Assembly: GCA_904419525.1 (NCBI GenBank)
Contig: CAJFRT010000011.1
Coordinates: 1-64,000 of the forward strand
Reading direction: 5' to 3'
DNA length: 64,000 nucleotides
DNA from: Candidatus Gallimonas merdae
GTDB taxonomy: Bacteria; Bacillota; Clostridia; Christensenellales; Borkfalkiaceae
The notes beneath the pieces are model-generated. The model ran no database searches, had not been told where the DNA came from, and saw only the letters and a program-made list of their open reading frames with translations. Shown in pieces: positions 60,168 through 64,000 of the stretch (positions are counted from its first letter, which is position 1; each line of letters starts with the position of its first letter). A program made the translations under genes and the position numbers.

Positions 60168-61607
60168 TCATTCTTTTTTGGAGGCGGGGCGTTCCATCTC
60201 CGAAAACACGAGCAGAACGGAGTACAGGAGCCCGGGCCCCATGTTGAACACGTGGTTGTCGACAAGGCTGGTCAGCAGCATGGAACAGATGCAAAGGAAT
60301 GCCACCACCTTGGTGGGCGTGGGGTCGCGCAGCACCATGAGAATGGTCTGCGCGCGGTGAATGAGGTACGCAATGAACGCAAACACGCCGCCCATGGCAA
60401 TGAGCTGGAAGAACGTGTTGTGCGCGAATCCCGGAATAAAGTACCCCTCCAGCCCCGGATCGCCGTTGGGGAGCATCTGCCCGTTGGCAAGCTGAATGCC
60501 GGGCGCGTCGTACCAGCCAACGCCGAACGCAGGGAACTTTTTGAACACATCCCAGCACTGGTCATACAGATCGAGCCGGCCGGAATCGTTCAGGCCCGCT
60601 TCCAGAAGGGATTTGAAGATATCGGAGAGCTGATTGGGGAAGATGAGGAACGCGCACAGTCCCCCCAGCAGCAACGCGCCGTACACGATGGCGCTCCAGA
60701 TCTTTTCCTTTCCCTTCGCCCTGACAAGATTATAGACGGCGCACGCAAGAAAGACGACGCTTGCAAACAGAATGGAGCCGCGGCTCTGCGTGAGAATGAC
60801 GCCCAGATAGTAGACGCAGGAGATCAGCGTGTAGATCCAGCCATGCTTCTTTTTGACTGCAAAATAGATGGGCGCCGGCATACACATCGCCATGACGCAG
60901 CCCACGCAGTTCCATACGCCCCAGCCCGTGTAAAGATTGCCCCTGTCACCCGAACCGTCCAGCCCGGGCGCGCCCGGATTGAAGTAAGTGCCGATCACTT
61001 CGGCAAACACGCCCACGCCGACGATCATGAACAGCAGCGCCACATAATCTTCGGGGGCCTTGTCCCAGTCCACCGTAAAGTAGAAATAGAAATAAAAACC
61101 CGAAAGCGCGGCGATCTGCACGAACCCGAAAAAAACCGACTCCCCGTCATAGTAGGGAGACGCGACCCCACCGAGCAGATAGGAGAGCCCCAGAAGCGCA
61201 AACCCGCCGAGCAGTCTGGGGACGCCGCGCTTTTTACGCTGCATGAGCTTGGAGACGAGCCGGCCGATGAGGAGCACCGCAATGACCGCGATCGCAAAGA
61301 TCAGGGCAACCTGCGCATACGGCTGGGAAAAGAGCCCGTCCGGGTGTTTGCCCGGATTGTTCTTTGCGGAAAACAGCATGTACCCGCACACGACCATGGG
61401 GACAATGGGCAGCGTGTCCTCCGAAAAGAGCACGATGACGAGCCCGAGCACCGCAAAAGCGTAGATGACGTACAGTTCCAGAGAAAAAAGTTCGGAACAG
61501 GCCATCAGCAGAACAACGACGCCGATGAACCAGCCCGAACGCAAAAACGCGCGCAGTCCGAGCACGGCGCGCGAATCATTCAGTTTGGGAAACGCTTCGG
61601 TAAGCAT
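60168..61607 (-). CDS. O-antigen ligase/polymerase-like membrane protein
   Basis: A 479-residue protein with about 12 hydrophobic helices. Wzy_C/WaaL signatures: ILTQSRGSILFA in a membrane loop, then the external loop GRLDLYDQCWDVFKKFPAFG and FAHNTFFQLI with the conserved His. It probably transfers or polymerises a surface polysaccharide. It stands alone, without neighbouring glycosyltransferases. Confidence 0.8.
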   Translation of the reverse strand: MLTEAFPKLNDSRAVLGLRAFLRSGWFIGVVVLLMACSELFSLELYVIYAFAVLGLVIVLFSEDTLPIVPMVVCGYMLFSAKNNPGKHPDGLFSQPYAQVALIFAIAVIAVLLIGRLVSKLMQRKKRGVPRLLGGFALLGLSYLLGGVASPYYDGESVFFGFVQIAALSGFYFYFYFTVDWDKAPEDYVALLFMIVGVGVFAEVIGTYFNPGAPGLDGSGDRGNLYTGWGVWNCVGCVMAMCMPAPIYFAVKKKHGWIYTLISCVYYLGVILTQSRGSILFASVVFLACAVYNLVRAKGKEKIWSAIVYGALLLGGLCAFLIFPNQLSDIFKSLLEAGLNDSGRLDLYDQCWDVFKKFPAFGVGWYDAPGIQLANGQMLPNGDPGLEGYFIPGFAHNTFFQLIAMGGVFAFIAYLIHRAQTILMVLRDPTPTKVVAFLCICSMLLTSLVDNHVFNMGPGLLYSVLLVFSEMERPASKKE

Positions 61608-61613
61608 GGGTCT

Positions 61614-61642
61614 ATTATACTACCCCGCGAAAAGAAAGACAA
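61614..61642 (-). promoter_or_regulatory. Promoter of the O-antigen-ligase-like gene (TTGTCT-17-TATAAT)
   Basis: Very close to the start codon: the -10 box ends 7 bp before the ATG at 61607, so the leader would be minimal. Confidence 0.65.
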
Positions 61643-61707
61643 GCCCTTTTCCGTAAAAATTCCACATTTCTCACACATTCGCAGATTTTCGCGCTTTGTG
61701 AAACAAA

Positions 61708-61733
61708 CAAAAAAGCGCCGCATTCTGCGGCGC
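61708..61733 (-). terminator. Terminator after rsmI
   Basis: Stem GCGCCGCA/TGCGGCGC and TTTTTT on the minus strand. Confidence 0.8.
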
Positions 61734-61793
61734 GTCCCCTCTTTTTGCGGCCTTTCCCCGGAAAACGGAACGGTTTTCGCCCGTCCCGGCCCT

Positions 61794-62597
61794 TTACAGA
61801 TCGATCGTTTCGCGATAGATGTCGCTCTTGGACACGCCCCGATCGCGGGCGGTGCGTTTGAGCGCCTCCTTTTTGTCCAGCCCCTGCTCCATGTAGGCGA
61901 GCACGTGTTCGCGCACGGAGAGCGCGTTCAGCGGATTTTCCGCCTGCGGCGCACCCTCGACGACCAGAACGTATTCCCCGCGCTTTTCCCCCGCGAGCCC
62001 TTCGGACAGACGGAATTCCCGGCTCTCCTCATGCAATTTCGTGATCTCGCGGACGGCGCACGCGCGGCGGTCGCCGAATGCGGCGAACATCGCCGCGACA
62101 TAACCGTCCACGTCCTGCGGGGCGCAGTGAAAGATCAGCGTCTCCCCGGCGGAGGCGTAGCGCGCGAGCAGTTCCGCCCTTTCCGACTTCTTTTCGGGCA
62201 GAAACCCGATAAACGTGAAGCGATCGGCGGGAAACGCGGACAGCACGAGCGCGCAAAGGGCCGCGTTCGCCCCCGGAAGGACGGTGTACTCCTCGCCCGC
62301 TTCCCGGAGAATGCGGCACACTTCCCGCCCCGGGTCGGAGACGACGGGCATGCCGGCGTCCGAGACGATGCAGACCTTTTTCCCCTCGCGCGAGAGTTCC
62401 AGAATGCGCGCCGCCGCCTCCCGTTCGTTGAACTTGTGACAGGAGAACAGGGGCTTTCTGATCTCATAGGCGTTGAGCAGGCCGAGCGTGCGGCGGGTGT
62501 CCTCGCAGAACACGGCGTCCGCTTCCCGGAGCGCGTCGAGCGCGCGCAGCGTGATGTCTTTCAGATTCCCGATGGGCGTCGCGACAAAACTGATCAT
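61794..62597 (-). CDS. rsmI: 16S rRNA (cytidine-2'-O) methyltransferase
   Basis: A 267-residue RsmI (MISFVATPIGNLKDITLRAL). Diagnostic segments: EDTRRTLGLLNAY, VSDAGMPVVSDPG and LPGANAALCALVLS. It methylates C1402 of 16S rRNA. GGGAGGGAAC precedes the start; overlaps trmN6 by ATGA, as in the yabB-yabC pair of B. subtilis. Confidence 0.96.
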   Translation of the reverse strand: MISFVATPIGNLKDITLRALDALREADAVFCEDTRRTLGLLNAYEIRKPLFSCHKFNEREAAARILELSREGKKVCIVSDAGMPVVSDPGREVCRILREAGEEYTVLPGANAALCALVLSAFPADRFTFIGFLPEKKSERAELLARYASAGETLIFHCAPQDVDGYVAAMFAAFGDRRACAVREITKLHEESREFRLSEGLAGEKRGEYVLVVEGAPQAENPLNALSVREHVLAYMEQGLDKKEALKRTARDRGVSKSDIYRETIDL

Positions 62598-63268
62598 GTT
62601 CCCTCCCTTTGGTTGGCGACCGCGGGCAGAAGCTCCGTCCCCGGCCGGCCGCCCTTGACGGCGGCAACGAGCACGGCATACGGCTTTGCGCCCGTTTTCC
62701 CGCAGACGGGCTGTATTTTTTTGACTTCCAGCCCGTGGTCGTGCAGGGTATAGACGACCTCGGATAGCCTGTCCGCCCGATGAATGAGCGCGAACCTCCC
62801 GCCGAATTTCAGGCACCGCGCCGCCGCCGTGCACAGTTCGTCCAGCGTCAGGGACAGCTCCTTTCTGCACAGCGCCTTCCTTTGGTCGGCGTTTTCAAAG
62901 CCGCCCCGCTCATAGGGCGGATTGCACAGAATGAGCGAAAATGCCTCGACGTAGCGCGCGGGGATCTCCTGCAGGCGCACGTTCTCCACGCAGAAGATCT
63001 GTTCCAAATGGTTGAGCGCCACGGTGTGCCCGCTCATCTGCGCGAGCTCGGGCTGCATCTCAAAGAGCGTGACCTGTTCCACGCCCGTGTTCTCCGCAAA
63101 AAAATGCAGGCCGACGATCCCGCTGCCCGAACAGAAATCAGCAACCTTTTCCCCGCGCTTTGCCCTGAGAAAGCGCGCCAAAAGCACCGCGTCCGACGTG
63201 AAACGATACAGCGCGGTGTCCTGTAAAATGCGGTAATTTCCGATGAGCAGTTCTTCTTCCACCTGCAT
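62594..63268 (-). CDS. tRNA1(Val) A37 N6-methyltransferase-like (YabB/TrmN6)
   Basis: A 224-residue methyltransferase (MQVEEELLIGNYRILQDTAL) with GGAGGCGGAC upstream. SAM-binding VADFCSGSGIVGLHF and the catalytic NPPYERGG are present. Probably modifies a tRNA adenine. The longer frame start is less well supported. Confidence 0.88.
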   Translation of the reverse strand: MQVEEELLIGNYRILQDTALYRFTSDAVLLARFLRAKRGEKVADFCSGSGIVGLHFFAENTGVEQVTLFEMQPELAQMSGHTVALNHLEQIFCVENVRLQEIPARYVEAFSLILCNPPYERGGFENADQRKALCRKELSLTLDELCTAAARCLKFGGRFALIHRADRLSEVVYTLHDHGLEVKKIQPVCGKTGAKPYAVLVAAVKGGRPGTELLPAVANQREGT

Positions 63269-63303
63269 GTCCGCCGCCTCCGGCGGGGAATTTTCCCCGA
63301 TCA

Positions 63304-63332
63304 AGAAAAAATCCGCTGCACAGGCAGCGGAT
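63304..63332 (-). terminator. Terminator of the ferredoxin gene
   Basis: Stem ATCCGCTGC/GCAGCGGAT and TTTTTT on the minus strand. Confidence 0.85.
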
Positions 63333-63346
63333 CTTCTGAATTGTGT

Positions 63347-63517
63347 TTACTCCGCCTTGATCGCGCCGACGGGGCAGCCGTCTTCGCAGGCGCCGCAATC
63401 GATGCAGGCATCGGGATCGACGACATACTTCGTGTCGCCGGGAGCGATCGCGTTGACGGGGCAGGTGTCCGCGCAAGCGCCGCAGGAGATGCATTCGTCC
63501 GAAATCACGTGTGCCAT
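63347..63517 (-). CDS. 2[4Fe-4S] ferredoxin
   Basis: A 56-residue clostridial ferredoxin with the two cluster motifs CISCGACADTCPVNAI and CIDCGACEDGCPVGAI. GGAGGTTATCGAA precedes the ATG. An electron carrier for anaerobic metabolism and radical SAM enzymes. Confidence 0.96.
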   Translation of the reverse strand: MAHVISDECISCGACADTCPVNAIAPGDTKYVVDPDACIDCGACEDGCPVGAIKAE

Positions 63518-63607
63518 TTCGATAACCTCCGCATAGAAATCTTGCCTTTATTATATCACAACTTTTCCCGCGCGTAAAGTCTTTTGCCCGCACTGCGGAC
63601 GGGATTT

Positions 63608-64000
63608 TCAGGAATTTTTTTCGGGCTGATCCCCTTCCGGACGGCCGTTGCCGGGGCGCTTGCCCTGCCCGCGGCCGTCGTTTGCGGGGCGCTCGCCTCG
63701 ATTTTTGTGATCGGGCCGTTTTTCGCGGCGCCGGCCGTTTGCCGCGCCGTCCGCCGGGCGCTGCTGCCGCTCCGCATTGCGGCCGTTCCCGCGGTCCTTG
63801 CGCCGCTCCTGCTGTCCGCCGCGCTCGGAACGCTCGGGCTTTTCCGGCCGCTCGGGGCGCTTTTCGGGCTCCGTCTCCTCCCCTTCGGGGCGTTCCTCCC
63901 GTTCAGGACGTTCGGGGCGCTCGGCCTCGGCGCGCTGCACCTGATCGGCCGGGAAATCGCGGTAGACGAGCGCGCCGTCCTTTTCGATCTTGACGCGCAC
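63608..64000 (-). CDS. C-terminal end of a larger protein, probably PSP1/YaaT, with low-complexity tail
   Basis: The frame is open to the window edge. The first residues VRVKIEKDGALVYRDFPADQ fit the end of the PSP1 (YaaT) domain, and in B. subtilis yaaT lies two genes upstream of yabB (only yabA between), close to the place seen here. The remaining 105 residues are almost only Arg, Glu, Pro, Gly, Asn and Lys, a disordered and highly charged tail often seen on RNA-associated proteins. The PSP1 call depends on synteny; the domain itself is outside the window. Confidence 0.5.
   Translation of the reverse strand: MRVKIEKDGALVYRDFPADQVQRAEAERPERPEREERPEGEETEPEKRPERPEKPERSERGGQQERRKDRGNGRNAERQQRPADGAANGRRREKRPDHKNRGERPANDGRGQGKRPGNGRPEGDQPEKNS

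Noticed and set aside
59880-62753. 957-codon plus-strand frame
   Set aside because: Antisense shadow of the O-antigen-ligase-like and rsmI genes in GC-rich DNA; Arg/His/Pro-rich product, no ribosome binding site.

Overview
The window looks like chromosome of an endospore-forming, probably gut-dwelling Clostridia-type Firmicute. The spore-maturation pair spmA/spmB, rubrerythrin, a 2[4Fe-4S] ferredoxin, the rplU-rpmA pair with a cleavable L27 extension, a yybP-ykoY element before mntP, and an order of trmN6, rsmI, metG, tatD and ksgA like that of the B. subtilis yab region all point there. I cannot name the genus from sequence alone; a Christensenellales-like lineage is only a guess.

Positions 1 to about 27,200 are the right part of an HK97-type siphophage prophage whose left end lies outside the window. 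Read along the minus strand it has an early operon (excisionase-like HTH, small proteins, a DUF3102 coiled-coil protein, a PcfJ-like protein, DUF3310, zinc ribbons, an HUH replication endonuclease), an ArpU/sigma-like late regulator, then HNH, terminase small and large subunits, portal, prohead protease, capsid, connectors, major tail protein, a frameshifted tail-assembly chaperone pair, tape measure, distal tail and baseplate proteins, and three paralogous tail-fibre genes at the left edge. On the plus strand lies the lysogeny module: CI-like S24 repressor, a two-helix membrane protein, a RhuM-family protein and a tyrosine integrase. The integrase stops next to the 3' half of a tRNA-Ser(GCT), which is the right attachment site. 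A divergent Cro-like gene and repeated TGCA-type operators form the switch.

From 27.3 kb onward is host chromosome. Block 27.3-34.7 kb is a minus-strand glycan cluster (nagB, SGNH hydrolase, PIG-L deacetylase, GH20 hexosaminidase, GH2 beta-galactosidase). At 34.7-35.8 kb two 5'-truncated genes meet head to head, a likely rearrangement scar or assembly join. Then come a xylulokinase/sugar-isomerase pair, rplU-rpmA, a tandem-trypsin lipoprotein, two tiny genes, rubrerythrin, a CLC antiporter, a heterodimeric ABC exporter, a CaCA antiporter, a PlsC-like acyltransferase, mntP, ksgA, a radical SAM gene, tatD, metG, a GNAT gene, spmA/spmB, an O-antigen-ligase-like gene, rsmI, trmN6, ferredoxin and the end of a probable PSP1 (YaaT) gene.

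The most unusual signals are: a plasmid-style small antisense RNA unit (perfect sigma-A promoter plus intrinsic terminator, about 69 nt) just upstream of the prophage HUH Rep gene; a 9-G tract that frameshifts one tail-fibre paralogue whose sister has an in-frame 8-G tract; a putative activator-dependent late promoter with two 17-bp repeats 32 bp apart; a canonical A_AAA_AAC slippery site in the tail chaperone; and two unassigned structured RNAs in the host part.
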